Source of the DNA: Agriotes lineatus
Lineage: Eukaryota; Arthropoda; Insecta; Coleoptera; Elateridae
Direction: 5' to 3'
Length of the DNA: 64,000 nucleotides
Assembly (NCBI GenBank): GCA_940337035.1
Contig: OW679203.1
Span: 28,529,495 to 28,593,494 of the forward strand
Shown: piece after piece, positions 1 through 13,600 of the stretch
How positions within the stretch are numbered: the stretch's first letter is position 1
Layout: the number at the start of each line of letters is the position of its first letter
Made by a program: the position numbers and the translations under genes
The notes under the pieces: model-generated
Told to the model about the DNA's origin: nothing
The model's input: only the letters and a program-made list of their open reading frames with translations
The model's database searches: none

Positions 1-2709
1 CGAGCCCCGATCTCTGCTGCGAGCAGGGGCAGCTTCCGGCGCACCGCTGCATCTAAATTGCGCTGTTATTCTGCGATCCTCTTAATTAGGAAGCTGCAAA
101 GCTACTTGTTTCCGCTGCACAAATTGGCTCAAGTCGGATGTAGCTTCGCATTCGCGAGACAGTGGACGGTTCTGAACAAGTTGAGTATCTTAATGCTCAT
201 CTGGAGCCCAAGCAAACTTTGAAGATCGATAAGTGTACGGCACTGAATTAAACGTGCAGTTCGTCTAACGTTTTAAGGTCGTTGATCTAGTTGCTGATGT
301 ACTTACTAACTAATACTATCAAAATAATATGCCCTAGTTTATAAAAAGAGATCCAGGCAGTTCCTGGCGGAGTTCTAAATTTAAAAATCATTAATTGGAA
401 GATATTGAATTAAACTTGCAGTTTGTATAATGTCCTGAGGTCGTTCGATCATTACTCTATTTCCCAGCAGGGTACAGTTATTCAGGGATTTATATCTGAT
501 CACAAACAGTAGGTGCTATAGAAATACGTCCAAATTAACTATTAAGTATATAAAATTATTTTTTTTTCAGAATTATAACTCCTCATCATTTCATCTATAC
601 TTAAGATTGTAGATGCTTAGATTATCCTTGAATGCAAACAACCTTTTTGTTAATGGACAGTACACCAATTACTCATAGTAATTTTACGAAAAATCTCTGA
701 TTCAAGAAGGTAGCTGGTGGGGTTCATTCATTTCTCCGGCAGCGAAGGGACAACTAAAAATAGGTTTGTCATATCGACTCTTGCTCCTACCATTCACCGA
801 ATGCGTGCATAAACAACGGCATGAATGTGGAAACGACTTTATTTCAGCGAATTCTCTTCCGGATTTGCTGCTTTATATTGGCCAAGTATTTGGCTATGGG
901 AAGAAAGGGCGGCAGTGAGCGGATTATTCCGCAGGCCTCGATGGGATAAGTCGGGATCAACTAATATCCCCTTTTAATTGATAGTCATTTTGAGGCACTT
1001 CCTAAATGATGTCCACCTAAATTATTAGTAGAGTGTTTGATCCCACTGGTATTGCTAGCTTTCACTTTCACTTCATATCAGGCCAGTTGCCTAGTTCCTG
1101 ATTTTCTACAGCTACATATTGTATATCATTTTGTGATTGGAAATAATCTCTTTATATTTCTATATACTGAACATGGGGTTTTAAAGCATATTCTCATTGT
1201 TTAGTATTTAAAGATCTGTAACGCCTGTAGTATATGGCAAGAAGACTATACGATTTTTCTTTTTTTCACGTGGTATGCGTACTTGACATATGTTTCAATA
1301 TATCCACCAGTCGTTTCCCCATAATAGTTATCTTCGTCACACGTTTTCAAACGTTGGCAATGTTTATTCTTCTCTTCTAGGTTACGAGCTGTTAATTGAA
1401 ATAGGAGTTGGTCTGGTTTTATCTCTTATTATTTACAACTTTTGTATTTGTGGTTTGGTTTATTAGTTTGTTTACAATGCTATTCGTAAGTTTTCCCTTC
1501 CAAGATTCCCATTGCGTTCGTATTTCTACAAGGTAAGCTCATGTCTGACACAAGCTTAAAGGAATTCAGTAACTCAACATGAGAGTGGGTCTAGTAGAGT
1601 ATAGTTGAGTAGCCAGAACGACGGTAAAAACGTTACCCCAAGAAGGTATAATTCCATAACAATGATGAAGCTTTCGGCAGCATAGTCGTAATATACTTAG
1701 CTGGAAAACTTCTGCAGAAGTTTGTTACATAGCCTCCAAACGGGCTCTTACAGCTATGCTGGCAGCAGAGTGACGGTATTTTCAGGAACCACCAGGTCGC
1801 AAGTTAAATATTACGGCAAAGAAGATTGTTCAGGCGATGACAATTACGGTTAAATGGGGATCACAGGATGAAGGGAATGCTAGTTACCAAAAATGACGAA
1901 CCACTCTCTCTGTGTAACAGGTTTGTCTTGGAAACGATAGTTACATGCTTGCTGCTAAGTCGAGGCTACGTATGGAAAAAAACACAATTCGTATCTCTAA
2001 AAGTCGAAGAAAATGCCTGCACAACGAGATAACCATTAAAACGAACTAGCGTCCTAAAAGCAACTTAACGAAGTTTACCGCTATTTCAGATAACAGATAT
2101 CGGCGCATATTCGAGCTGCCAATTAAGCTACGTTTACACGATTACGACGCTCCACATAAAGAAACGTTTACATGGCCAAGATGTAGACAACAAAATAAAT
2201 TCTAACATTAAGTAATCTTTTTACTTGTAACACCGCAACAACCAATGGCAACAAAACAGCCTCCAAGAATTGTACCTGACGTCACGTCGTACGGTATAAA
2301 AACCTTTACGTTATAGGCCAAAATTGATTTTAAGACACAATGAGTGCGTTTGAAAGTTAAACGCCCCCAATAACAGTCGCAATTGGGTGTTCGGCCTCTA
2401 CCGCTCGAACTTCGATAAACCCTAAGAACTCCGCGATGCAACGAACGTACATCACTAAATCCCACTTGGCTGCCGCATGCAGGCTGCCAGATTGGTAGAT
2501 GCTTAGCTAGTAAAAGGCAGTTGAGTTTAGTGCCAAGCTGAACCAGCCATAAGTTTCAATGGGCTTAAGCTTCGACGATTGCAGTCAGAGCGACCCAGAG
2601 CCTTTTCCGTCTGAAACTGCCTCTCTTTGAATTCCAAAGATAGAGCCTTAAAAAACTGCGTTTTCAGCCAAGTCGATACTTTCGTGGCAAAATGCCCTGA
2701 TGAAACACC
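1..2709. other. Non-coding stretch, nothing recognised
   Basis: AT-rich sequence with only short frames and no recognisable protein, RNA or repeat. The one local oddity is the 9-mer ACGTTTACA occurring twice, at about 2130 and 2164, 34 bp apart. An 85-codon minus-strand frame (2208-2465) has no recognisable content and I do not call it a gene. Confidence 0.6.
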
Positions 2710-2969
2710 TATTGAGAGATCCAAAAAAGGTGATCTTCAGCGGGCTGTGAAAATTCAAATGTGTGAATAATATGTTGGTGGCACTGTAAATCTATCTCAA
2801 ATTCGAGGTTAGCAGGGTAGGTTTTGCGTCAGTTTTGACACAGACTGACGCAAAACCTAACCTGCTAACCTTCAATTTGACATAGACTTACAGTGCCACC
2901 AACATATTATTCATATGTTTGAATTTTCACAGCCCGCTGAGGATCAGTTTTTTTCTGGATTTCTCGATA
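2710..2969. mobile_element. Palindromic MITE-like element (near-perfect hairpin)
   Basis: The left arm (2710-2833) is the reverse complement of the right arm (2844-2969), with a 10-base loop between them. Matching stretches include TTTTGCGTCAGT at 2822-2833 against ACTGACGCAAAA at 2844-2855, and CAGCGGGCTGTGAAAATT on the left against AATTTTCACAGCCCGCTG on the right. The match is nearly complete inside 2732-2945, with a few substitutions and one or two single-base indels, and becomes looser outward to 2710/2969. It has no coding capacity. This is the expected form of a fold-back MITE. The superfamily cannot be named because no clear target-site duplication is visible. A dispersed repeat begins about 90 bp to its right. 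Confidence 0.8.
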
Positions 2970-3054
2970 TAAACCGAATAATAAGCTGGCGAGCTACAAG
3001 TGCTCAAGACAGATGTTATAAGCACAAATGCAAAGTGCCCAAGATGACCGAAAT

Positions 3055-3700
3055 GAGTAAGCGAATGACCCAACTGAAATCGAACAAGTTCTTCAATACA
3101 CAATATCAGAATACAACATAATCCATGCGCAGGCCATCTCCACGTTGTATAGCTCCAGTTTACGCAACTAGAAAAGGTTTATAATTTAACGGCTGCCTGG
3201 AAGAATTCGATACATTCTTGACGTACAATTCACACGTCTAGAAGGCTAGTATTTTGAAATTCGGTTTTTATTGTGGAATTTCCGGACGGTTCGGTCTGCA
3301 AGTGGCTACTTTCGGATGTGGCTAGAATTCGGACTCGTTTTTATTACAGAAAAGGATTTAAGTATAGCTGCATGCCGCCGAGCTGCAACTTGCATCTTGC
3401 AAATGGCGTAATTGTACCGCGCTTGGGTAATATTCTTTGCATTCACAAAGGTTGCCCGCGCTCCTGCTGCAACGCCTCGACATGTTTTCATTTTTAAAGA
3501 TAATGAAGTTTTATTGCAATGCCTACTTTGAATAGCTTGACACTTCAAATACATAATTTGTTAATACGTGCAGTACGCGCGAGGCACATAATTTAGTTTT
3601 TGGCGTTCGAAAATCTGCTTTACGTCGCTTCACGTTTTAATTCTAACATTCATTGATTTAGAGAGCACAGGTGGAACATTGAGTTTCGCTTTTTATTAGA
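3055..3700. repeat. Dispersed repeat family 1, copy A
   Basis: This copy aligns over several hundred bases with 44066-44680 and in part with 22556-22862, in the same orientation. Shared blocks include GCGAGGCACATAAT (3578 and 44536), a following TCGCTTCAC block, a TTTACGCAA block near 3168, and GAAATTCGG near 3256. The copies are diverged by substitutions and small indels. A 74-codon plus-strand frame and an 82-codon minus-strand frame overlap inside it, but neither is conserved between copies, so I treat it as a non-autonomous or decayed transposable element of unknown class rather than a gene. Confidence 0.6.
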
Positions 3701-6129
3701 GCTTTTGCGAGTCTTTTGCAAGGCGATTTATGTTTGCCCGAAAATTGATAGGCTTGCTACACTAGCAACAATGCAAAATGCAACACAAACAAACTATAGT
3801 TCATCATACTACTTATTTTATTGGACTGATCTATGTACCTTGGCTGGCTGGACAATTTTATGATCACTATGCATGAGCATTTAAATTCATAAGTTACTAT
3901 TGACAGTAGAAATTTCTGATAATTATTTACGGTTATAAGCACTGTTGACTATCAATAACTTCTATCTTTAATTTTTTTAAAAACAATTTTGTTGTCAGCA
4001 TCTAGAGAAGTATCATCCGTTTTAATAGCAACTCCGTATATACTAAAACCATGTCCATTTCATGGACAGAGAACCGAGCCGAGCGATTATTAGTTGCTGT
4101 TTAGGTCAAGCTTAAAAAGTATCAGGCAACGCTTTTGGTACAGTAATTCAGAATTTTATGGCAATAAATGTTAAGTTCATACAAAATTACAAACACAACA
4201 GGTTGTGCACTACCTGATTGTTTCTCGAAAGATACATGTAGTATACATCAAGTATACAACAAATCATAAGACTAGAGCAGCAAAGTGATGTTCGACCATT
4301 TATCGAAGAAGAGTGCCCAAATTCAAGAAGTTTTAATGGTTCTGATGTCTTTAAGTTAAAATAAACTGTTTAATAAAAGTAGTATTAATAACAAGTAGCA
4401 ATTTACAGATACAGTTGATCAGTAATTACATGACATGTAATATTTCGAGATATAGTATTATTCTGACTAGACTAAAATCACAGTTATATCTCTTAATTTC
4501 TCTAAACGATTGCATCGCTGTAGAAAATTGGTTCAGACAGTATTTGCGTGAGTAGCCTTGCTTAGAAAACATTTCAATAAAGAGCACGGAACATAAGAAA
4601 CTTCAGAAAACGGTTGATGATAGAAACAAACATCTAAATGAACGTTTTTCTTACATCATATAAAAAGGGACAATTTACTGTCACGCAAGCGTCCAGCTCC
4701 TGCTGCTAGATATCCCGCAAAATAAAAACTGCATGTAAGTAAGTACTATTATTGAACGCTATATGATAAGAACATATTAAGTTGTTAGTAATTTTATAGG
4801 TAATTTGCCTTGCTTTTAATACTAGAAAAATAACCATGTAGATAGTATGATGTACCTGTAATTAAACTATGCACCTCTAATTAGTACAGTGTGTAGAGAC
4901 TCCAAGCTAAAATCACACCAAAGTATTTGAAAGACATTTAGGTTTATCACAATAACCTTACTGTAGCCCAATACTTTTCAAAACTTTTGTAGTTAGCATT
5001 TGGAAATCCAAATAACACTTATGGTACCCTGTCGTAGCTTTAAAACAGGCACTTACATGTAATACTCTAAATTGACCTCAGTTATAAAATCAGTTTTGAA
5101 AAGCAAATTGATTATTAAAATTTGAAAAGATTTTATTATATTCATTCAATTCCTATCACTTGTGTTAGTAATTAATAGTTTAAAACTAAACTAAGAAGGT
5201 GCAAAAAGTTCCTCTGAAAACAGAAGCAATATAATTTTAGTTTATTAGAAATAACACTATAAAAAGTTATTTATTATCGTGAAACGGATCACACTTTCCG
5301 TTACGAAACTTTTTCACAGTATGAAAAACGAGTATCATGATTTTAAGTGTCGTTGCGCTGTCTACATTTATCCGAAAACGCATGAATACAAATTCTAAAC
5401 TTTCCGCTCTCCGAATCAAACACCGCTCTGTCCACATGCCACGCAGATTAACGGTTTGATGCAAGCCGTTAAATCGCCTGCTTCTCAAAGCAAATTTAGG
5501 CGCCAGTGTGTGTACATTTGGCTAATTGACGGTTAAAACAAAGGTAGAATAATAATACCCAAAAAGCGCTGCCTAATGCAAGTTGGATGGGAATCCAGGT
5601 ACAAGTAGTAAAACGCCCACCTGACTGACCGGTCAGGTAACAGAAACTTAAACAATCTTCTTCTTGTCCTGCTATATGATCAAATCATCTCCACTTCATC
5701 TGTATTGTGCATTTGATTACGTATTTTACTTTTGTAGACATCATTATTTCATATTTTATCGATCTGAGGCATTAAATTCTTCATGGCGGTGTTGAGGTGT
5801 TGTAATATTTTGCAAATTAAAGTAATATCTTGCTCTGGTCAGAATAATTTAGCAAATTATTTTTCGCAATTAATTTTGCCCCGCTGGGTAGCCACTAAGC
5901 CAAGAGATCGTTATTATTCGAGTAAAATAGATTACGAGCATTCTAAATAAAATACGTCTACTGGTCTTTATAATGCAGATCAAGAACTTGTTAAATTATA
6001 ATCAATTATACACTGCATGTGCATAGAACGATATAGCCTGAGCGATTAAAAATGGCCACACAGGGAAACAATGCTTTGTACCTTTGTATTGTAAATCTGA
6101 ATATAATTCACACTTCTGGAGAAGCTTGC
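3701..6129. other. Non-coding stretch, nothing recognised
   Basis: AT-rich with no coding signal I trust. There is a perfect 12-base palindrome, CTGACCGGTCAG, near 5623. A 73-codon minus-strand frame at 5267-5488 has no recognisable motif. Confidence 0.6.
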
Positions 6130-6504
6130 TCGAGTGCTCGGAGGTCATGGCGATAATTAAGATTGTAATGTGCCACCTTACGCGGCTAAGATAACCTTGT
6201 ACTACGAGGCGGCTTTACCTTAAAGGTAGTCGGTTAGGGGCGCGAACGCTTACCGGCTTGTGATGCAGGTTGAGGAATTCTGCAGGGTGCTGCAGGTGTT
6301 GGAGGGGCTAGTAGATCTTATTTTGCTGGTAGTGAGTTTCTTCGTCAGATCAGTAGACCTATTGCTCAATTAAAGCTCAATTTAAGGTCCCCTTCTTCAG
6401 TGAGTAGGAGTCGCTTAGGTAGAACGTTGTAAATTGCACTGAGGGCACTCATCTAGAAGGCTAGGTAGGTCTGGAGCTACAGGTTGCACCATCTGGTGTT
6501 TCTA

Positions 6505-6606
6505 CTCGGTGTCAGAGATGGCAGGGCCGCTCCTGCGAATGGTGGAGACGTGGGGCTCCCGGCCGGGCCCCAAATGCTTTTGCTCGGTATCGTAGATGAC
6601 AGATCC
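6505..6606. repeat. Two-copy 78-bp direct repeat with a GC-rich hairpin
   Basis: CTCGGTRTCRTAGATGRCAG-like sequence occurs at 6505 and again at 6583, a period of 78 bp. Between the two copies lies a strong GC hairpin at 6551-6572, where TGGGGC and CCCGG pair with CCGGG and CCCCA. The whole 6130-6720 block is clearly GC-richer than its flanks. It lies just beyond the 3' end of the minus-strand RTE-like fragment at 6732, so it is probably an older, separate insertion. I cannot identify it. Confidence 0.45.
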
Positions 6607-6719
6607 ACCGCAGGAAGATTTGTGGGTCGATATTAAGGACCGAGCTTAGCCGCCGAAGTATCGATTAGGCTAGGTATAGCGGGTCTAGCAATAAATCGCG
6701 CCACAAAGCTACCGGCTAA

Positions 6720-6929
6720 GCTTCTTCTTCTTCAGGTGCCATCTCCGGTCCGGAGGTTGGCAATCACCAAGGCGGTTTTTATTTTTGAGGCTGCTGATCT
6801 GAACAGTTGGTTATTGGTACATCCAAACCATTCCCGGAAGTTTTTCAAACCCGAGTTACGTCTTCTTCCTATGGAAGGCCATGCTTGGAAAGCGGAATTA
6901 GCAAGATATGTTCGCCACCAAGTTATCGA
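6720..6929 (-). pseudogene. RTE-like non-LTR retrotransposon, C-terminal end of ORF2 with (AAG)n tail
   Basis: On the minus strand one frame is open from 6929 to a TGA at 6732-6734. It reads TWWRTYLANSAF, then WPSIGRRRNSGLKNFREWFG, then QLFRSAASKIKTALVIANL, and ends RTGDGT. This matches the well-known C-terminus of insect endonuclease-reverse transcriptase elements (WP-IGRRRNS-LKNLREWFG, then LFRAAVSK, then MIANLRNGDGT). The stop is followed directly by a GAAGAAGAAGAAG tail (CTT repeats on the plus strand at 6720-6731), the usual 3' tail of this group. No reverse transcriptase core or endonuclease is visible upstream (above 6935), and a TAG falls just before the TWWR block, so this is a 5'-truncated dead copy. 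Clade assignment is from memory of the family. Confidence 0.75.
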
Positions 6930-6935
6930 CTAGCC

Positions 6936-9900
6936 TTTCAAAGCTTGTTCAGAAGAAGTTTTCAGGACAGGATTGGTTTCCGGTTCTGGGCGTAAGCCCT
7001 TTTTTGGAGCTTAAGGCTGGTGACTAGAGCGCTGGACCAAAGTGTCCTCTCCAAAGCAAGCCTATTGCCTTTATGCCCTCTAGAGACATATTAGCTAAAA
7101 TATCTTTTATAGTAGGGCTAGCTGGGACTGCCCCATGGTAGCTTATTTAAGAGGTCGCTCACCGTGGGGGTTTTGCGTTTATCGCAAATCGTCGCGCACG
7201 TCAGATTCAAGCACCGATTGTGACTTAAATTGACGGTCTAGCGTGTAAATTCGAACACATTAATTGTTTTTCAATTCACTTTATACAAGCTCTAACGTCA
7301 TAACCCTACTTTAAGTACCATTAATTGGAAAACCCAATGACTTATCGTATAATCAATCCTAAAAGCATTTTCACCCATCACCATAAGTGCTCTAACCCTC
7401 TTCCTCGTTCTGCTTTTGATATTTGCCCTTAGCATAGGACATTCCATGGCTTGTTGGGTTTCACTTTCTCTCTTATGATATTGGTGAGTATTTCCGGCTG
7501 GGCTGCGTTTACACGCATGTAAAACACCTTGGTCAAATGCCGTTTTCCTTAATTTTAGAAAAAATATATGTATTTGGTAGTAGACGATTTATAATATTTC
7601 TTTTCAGTTACAAAATATTTAAGAGCTCTTCTGGGTTACAGAGCATAAAACAGACGAATTTGTGCAGTTGTATATTTACAAAAAATAGATGTTTGTGTTA
7701 AGGGTAGGGAGCAAGTACCAAAGGCAATGTTTAAAATTAGGTGAGGTATGCTCTGATGTACATCATAATTCTAGTTTTCTATATTTCTAAGCTCGTGTTT
7801 TACTTATAGGTTGGTCTAGTCACAAAAGAAGATACGAACAATCATCAGAACTTACATCTGTATATATCCGAATAACAAACCAATCCTATGCAGCCGAAAA
7901 GTTGGTTCTTTATACAACACAGTTGTTTATTAAATCAAACCCTTGATACAGTTTATAATTGTTATGCACAAGCTACAGCTTAAGCACTCTGAAAGCTAAA
8001 TCATTTGTAAAACTAAATAAGCTGTTACCGTTGCAAACAACGACCCACGTTTCATTTAAAAATTCTTCAAACTTTGTGTGACTTGAGCTTGATTAATTAA
8101 TTACTTTTGAACAACCGTTTGTTTCCACTTTGTGCAAATGCTGATTTCTTCAAAATAAATATTACTAAAATTCGTAAAGAATTTAACTATAATAAACGAA
8201 AGAAAACCTAATCACGAACTTGTAGCGATAAATTGAGTTTTTGGGGACAATCTTAAGATATTGATTATAAATACCCAAATTCGTCAGATGTTGTCTACTC
8301 AATTCCATATTTTCTTTTTATCCATGATATTTGGAGCTATTTTCAGCTGAAGTTTTACTAAACCTCTTTCTGGCTGCACAGTCCCGCAATCCCGTCCTGA
8401 AAAGTTTCAAAACGTGTTGGCAGTTAAATTCTGCACTGTTGCCTATTTGTTGAATAAGCAAACCTCGTACATTTTGTACGCTTTCAGCGAAGGTAAATAC
8501 ATTTGCGGAGTTTAATTAAAACACAGATTAAATTTCCATTAGTTCCAGCGCGCTAAAGCACTAAACGTCTGGACTAATTTTTGCCAACCAAAGTAGCTAC
8601 GGCACTGTCGCGGTGCGTATAAACAGAGCAGGGGCAGATAGCAAGCTCATTTCCAGATTATTAGGTTTAAGCGAATTTGTACAACGGCTGATTCGATAGA
8701 CGTGAAGCCAGGACGACAGTCGGTTTCAGTGAGGCCCTATAAACCAGAACAGTTGGAATTGATTTCATCTAAGTGAAGAGGAAAGACACGATCTGATTCC
8801 GAAAACAATAGAACAAATTTTTCCTTATAGTCATTATATTTCTCTAAAAACTATTTTAAATGAGTGGATACAAATTAAAGATCTTGCAATCATTGCGCTG
8901 AATTTATACAGAGTTTGCAATTTCCTGCCCTACCAGTATGTAACATTTTCTATTTGTGTCAGTTAATTATGAGAGTATTGGGCATCTATATCTATGCTCC
9001 GAAAATAACAGATTGTTTACCTACATTTTTATTACTAAGGAGTGTAATACGTCACTCTCTTACGGTGATATTACAATTAATATCAAATTAAATATACCCT
9101 TTTATTAACTAATAGAAAGAAGCATTATCAGGTATAGCTCAATTATGTACTTACCTTACTTCTTAATATAATAAATAGAATTTGACGTATTTCATAGATC
9201 AATTTGACATTTAGAATTATCTCATGTGATTATAGTTTTTTAAAGCCTCGACTAAACTTTGTGAATCAAATACAAGTTTCAGGTACTTCACAAAATTAAA
9301 TTCATACTTCAGTTTGTTAGTAGCACCTCGAAGTGTGGTCTGACATTACAAAAATAAATAGATATTGTCAAAATTAGTTTAACCAAATGTTAAATAGTCA
9401 AACTTGATTTAAATAGAGTTTCTAAAAAATAACCTAACACCAAAAGTGTAAATTTCAAATTATAATGATCGAAAAACATCGAGTACTCGAATCACTATTA
9501 AATTTAGAAAATTAATTCTTCTAAATAAATTTCTAAATATATTTACAATTATATTAATGATTTGCTGCACCAATCTTGCTATATAACTTCTTAATATTTT
9601 ATAAGAAATGATCACTAACCTTCTGATTGTCTACCTTGTACCTGAATGTGTTATCCCAGCTCCTAACTGGATAAATTATAATCAGCAAACACCTCCGTGG
9701 GTTGTTCACGATGAAATCAAAACTCATTGTATCTCTTTGACACCTCTTTTATTTGTATAGACAGCTCAACAGCATACCATATTTATTTGCAAAATTTTTA
9801 TTTTTCCTGTTGTCACCCTCATGTTCGCTATGTTGAGATTATTTTTCCTATAACTTTAATTAGTTAGGCTATGGGTGTGTCCAGCAACACTACTGACCAA

Positions 9901-10025
9901 TTTATTGTGGTCCTCCAACGTTCTCAACTGCCCGCTGTTGCAACGAGGCTCATTTAGTCCTTACGCTACAAGTTGTATGATAATGAAGCGTCTGGTACGC
10001 CTTACTATTTTAATCATTATTTTCC
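6936..10025. other. Non-coding stretch, nothing recognised
   Basis: AT-rich. TATA-like strings (about 8265 and 8616) are present, but no initiator or open frame supports a promoter. I could not place the sequence just right of the 6.7-kb retrotransposon tail (to about 7200), though it may be degraded upstream parts of that element. Confidence 0.55.
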
Positions 10026-10135
10026 CTGTTTGTCCGGTTAGCTAGCTCAGTGAACATGCAACTTTATGAAGCCCCAGTAGAACGATAGCGTCAATATTTT
10101 CCAAGGTGGTTCCCCTGTATAGCTTTTTCAGGATC
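10026..10135 (+). repeat. Dispersed repeat family 2, short copy
   Basis: Shares a TTGTCC-GTT-GCTAGCTCA core, the following ACATG-AACTTT block and a CCCCAGT block with 33255-33536, and the GCTAGCTCA core with 18556-18890. Only the left part of the family unit is present here. Confidence 0.45.
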
Positions 10136-10659
10136 AAACCGGCTTTAAAAACATAAATACACAAGGACAGAAATAAAATCAAAGGAAACTGAGATTAGTT
10201 CCCAGAAAAAAACCTGTTTGCGAGATACCTACTTGCATGTACGTTACAAACACACATGAGCAACGTAAAACATCAGAATGTCTTCAAAGACGACCCCAGC
10301 CTGGAGCCAGCCTTGTATGTAGATATCCGCGTGCATTTAAAAGTCTACGCGAATTTAACACCTAAGCGCAATACTAAAGTGCTTGCAAAAGTTCTAACAG
10401 CGGAAGCTACGTTTGCGCCTTTTGACTGTAAAGGTATTTACAGTACCGGAGTTACCTTAAAGTGGTACCAGGGCAAGTGTTGCGTCGTATCCTGGCTTGC
10501 AAATGCATAATCAATCCTGGCTGGTGTGGTGCGTGGAAACAAATCACACAGACTGCTTCATTGGAATCACGGAACTGCTAACCAGCGACTCTGTCGCTCG
10601 ACGTCACAATTTACATTTATTGTGTGTCGTAATTCGAGTTCTTTTTTTATACATACTAA

Positions 10660-10688
10660 AAAAGGCGTTTGCTTTAGCAAACGCTGCC
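10660..10688. other. Short strong hairpin
   Basis: GCGTTTGC and GCAAACGC are perfect complements separated by a 4-base loop. Outside them AAGG pairs with CCTT across a 3-base bulge. There is no other sign of an RNA gene. Confidence 0.4.
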
Positions 10689-13600
10689 TTGTGAACCCTA
10701 CAAGAGCTGATATGCAGCACATTACTTACTGCAAAGTTGTCAAAATTTCTCGTATTTGCATCGCTTTTCTTATATCGAAATTCACTTTGCTGCTGCCATG
10801 ATGGGTACATACGCACTCGGGCAAGGCTCATACGCTAATACTTGTTTCTTTCTGGGACAATCTTCTGTTAAAACACTGATCCTCATGCCGCGGACAGGCT
10901 CTAGATTCGCGTTTAACGCTACACTCGCGAATTAAGTTTTACAATGCGTGGAATACACATCACAGCAATCGTGCATGATCATCGTATAATTTTTGGTTTA
11001 CAATAGCCACTGCTGTTGATGAATACCGCAAGATATACGGAACAATTAACAACCTCACAGTTTCTTCTGCGTGTTGTGTGTTATTTGGTCTAGAAATATA
11101 ACATTTGTTCTTACTGTTGATTTTGAGGTGTATTTCCAATGCAGTAGTTCTCAAAGGTTTTCAAAATATTCTCTAATTTAAGTTGGTCAGAATCTATCAC
11201 TGCATCGAAAAATCTTAAATATTATAGTTTTTCTTGTACATTTTGAACAGCAGTGTATACAATCCACATGCCCTTTGAACTTTCTATTGTATTCAACATT
11301 TTGTAGACATTTGGATAGGATTTTGATTATATGTGCAAGGTGCACGAGTAGCCCATCTCGATTAGGATAGACCATAGTTTCCGCCATCGCACATTATCGA
11401 TAATACATAAAGCTTAGGAATATAGGAGTGTAGTATTCTCTGTCTTTTTCGATTAATTGTCCAATATATGCTCTCCAGTACCACAGAATCTGGGGAAGCC
11501 TGCTTGAACATAACATACTTTTCATGGGAGAATAGTGAACAGTCCCCCGTTTCGCAGTATTCCAACTATCTTCACTCTAACTTTGCTAGTAGCTGTTTTA
11601 TATTACTCTACAGTACCCCTGGTACTCCATCAACACAAACTAATGGGCAGACTTTTGTTAACCCATATCCCATTTTGGCCCGCCAGGAGATCATGCCCCT
11701 CTCAAGCACTTGGAGAGGGGCCTGATATGAAACAGGACACCTCGAACGGCAGTCATTCCCTAGTAAATAACGTCGCGGCACGACAGGTGCAGTATAAGGA
11801 AAAGCAATTTTGGTTGGCTGTCCGCAAACCAACACAAGTGTCCAATTGGAGTTTAGCCTTCCTGAAGGACAAAGGCTCAAAACCTGTATCTGTTAGGCCA
11901 AGTGCACATATAAGCAGCATAAATAACAACTAAAAACCAAAACCTTCGAAATACTATCTTTGCGTAGAATTATACACAACAATTGGAAGTCAATCCACGA
12001 GTCCGACGGCAATTCAAAGCACGAAAGCGGAAGCCCAAAAGTTTTAACACTGTAAAAGTATGATGATCCCAAACAACCGAGACGTTCTTACCACCGTAAT
12101 GTTATTTTTGCGCGCTATCGCATCACGACTTCGAATCATGTAATCCAGTGCTCTAGCACCGGTTGACACCAGCAATCGAGAAACGCTAGTAAAATGTTGC
12201 AACCGCCCTGCTATTTAGCTCCAGAGAATGATTCAAAATCATTTGAAGAGAAAATTATTAATAACATGAAAAATTAGAAACACCAAGCAAACGTAAAGTT
12301 AATATATATTTTTTAATTTTAAATGTAAATTTAAGGTTTGTGGTATTATATGTTATAGTAAGTAAACAACGCGGTACGGTTTTTTTTGTACCTCAAATAA
12401 TCAAAGTTTTAGGTATACTAGACATGGTTACTAACAGTTTTATCTAAGCTAAAATGAGAAAATGCTGCAAAGTTCCAAAGGTATCAAAATAAAACGTTTT
12501 TTGGTTATCGCAAAACCATAATAATTACTTGTCTTGTAGTAATCAATGATCTAGTTGTACTACAATCATATCTTTCTCAGAACTAGAACATGCAATTCAT
12601 CTTGATCCAGATAACGATTACCCTGTGCGAAGTACCATGAAGTAGCAGTTTCGTTAAACAAACAACAAGGTTGGACGTTCTCGTCAAAACTTTAGCAACA
12701 CTTGGGTTTACTCTAGGCCAAGTTATTGGCTAATTCGTCATAAGGAAGATCAATACTATCCTAGTTTTCGTTCAGAATCCTCTCCACGGATGCGCCATCC
12801 TTCCTTGAACCCGAAGCGTCAGGCAACGTGCCGGCAAAAATAAACCGAACGGGCTTGGCTCCGGCGAAATGGCCTGAAAAATACTAATAAGTAAATTTTA
12901 GACGGGACATTGCCGTAGAATGGCTGCGTCTTCCTCGCACGTGCTTTCGGACTCGTGCTCTTTGTCATATCTGGGCATCAGCGGAATTGTGTTCCGATGT
13001 TCGTATCTCCACGAGACTCGAGCAAGGTAATTTAAGGCGTGCATGTCGCTTGCCTGTATTCCCTGTGATAAATTCGGTTATGCTGTGGGAGGTATGTGGA
13101 AAATTTACGGCCATCAATTTTGCAATACCCGATTTGCTGTTCACATTTGAATGGTTTCTGGCAGGCTGTAAATCGAAATAAATGGCTTCCAGAAAAACTG
13201 TATTTTACTGTTTACTTTCAAAGGGTTGAATTTTCGGCTGCGGGCTTACACGCCTGTATTAGAGGCAGGTGTGGCCTTAAAATTAGCAAGAGGTTATTAT
13301 CGTTCTCTATACTGGAAACATCCCAGATTTTAGGATCATTTGTTTTAATTCAGAACAGGCCGGGAAGTTCAAAAGTCTAAAGCTGGGAGTTCTTAGGTCT
13401 ACGTTGCTGTCATCAATAGTTTAATTTTATATATGTAGGTCCTTCTGAGGAGGCTCCTATAGTTGCTACAGTTTCCCTAAGGGTGATTGATTCTTAAAAG
13501 AAGTTTGGATTTTTTTTTAAGATTTGGAACATTTATTTGACATTCCATTCCCGAGTTCATCCCTCGCTACTATAGGCTGCATTTGAATATGTCAGACGGA

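Noticed and set aside
11535..11933. 132-codon plus-strand frame with a hydrophobic N-terminus
   Set aside because: Overlapped by three other frames on both strands and no family resemblance.
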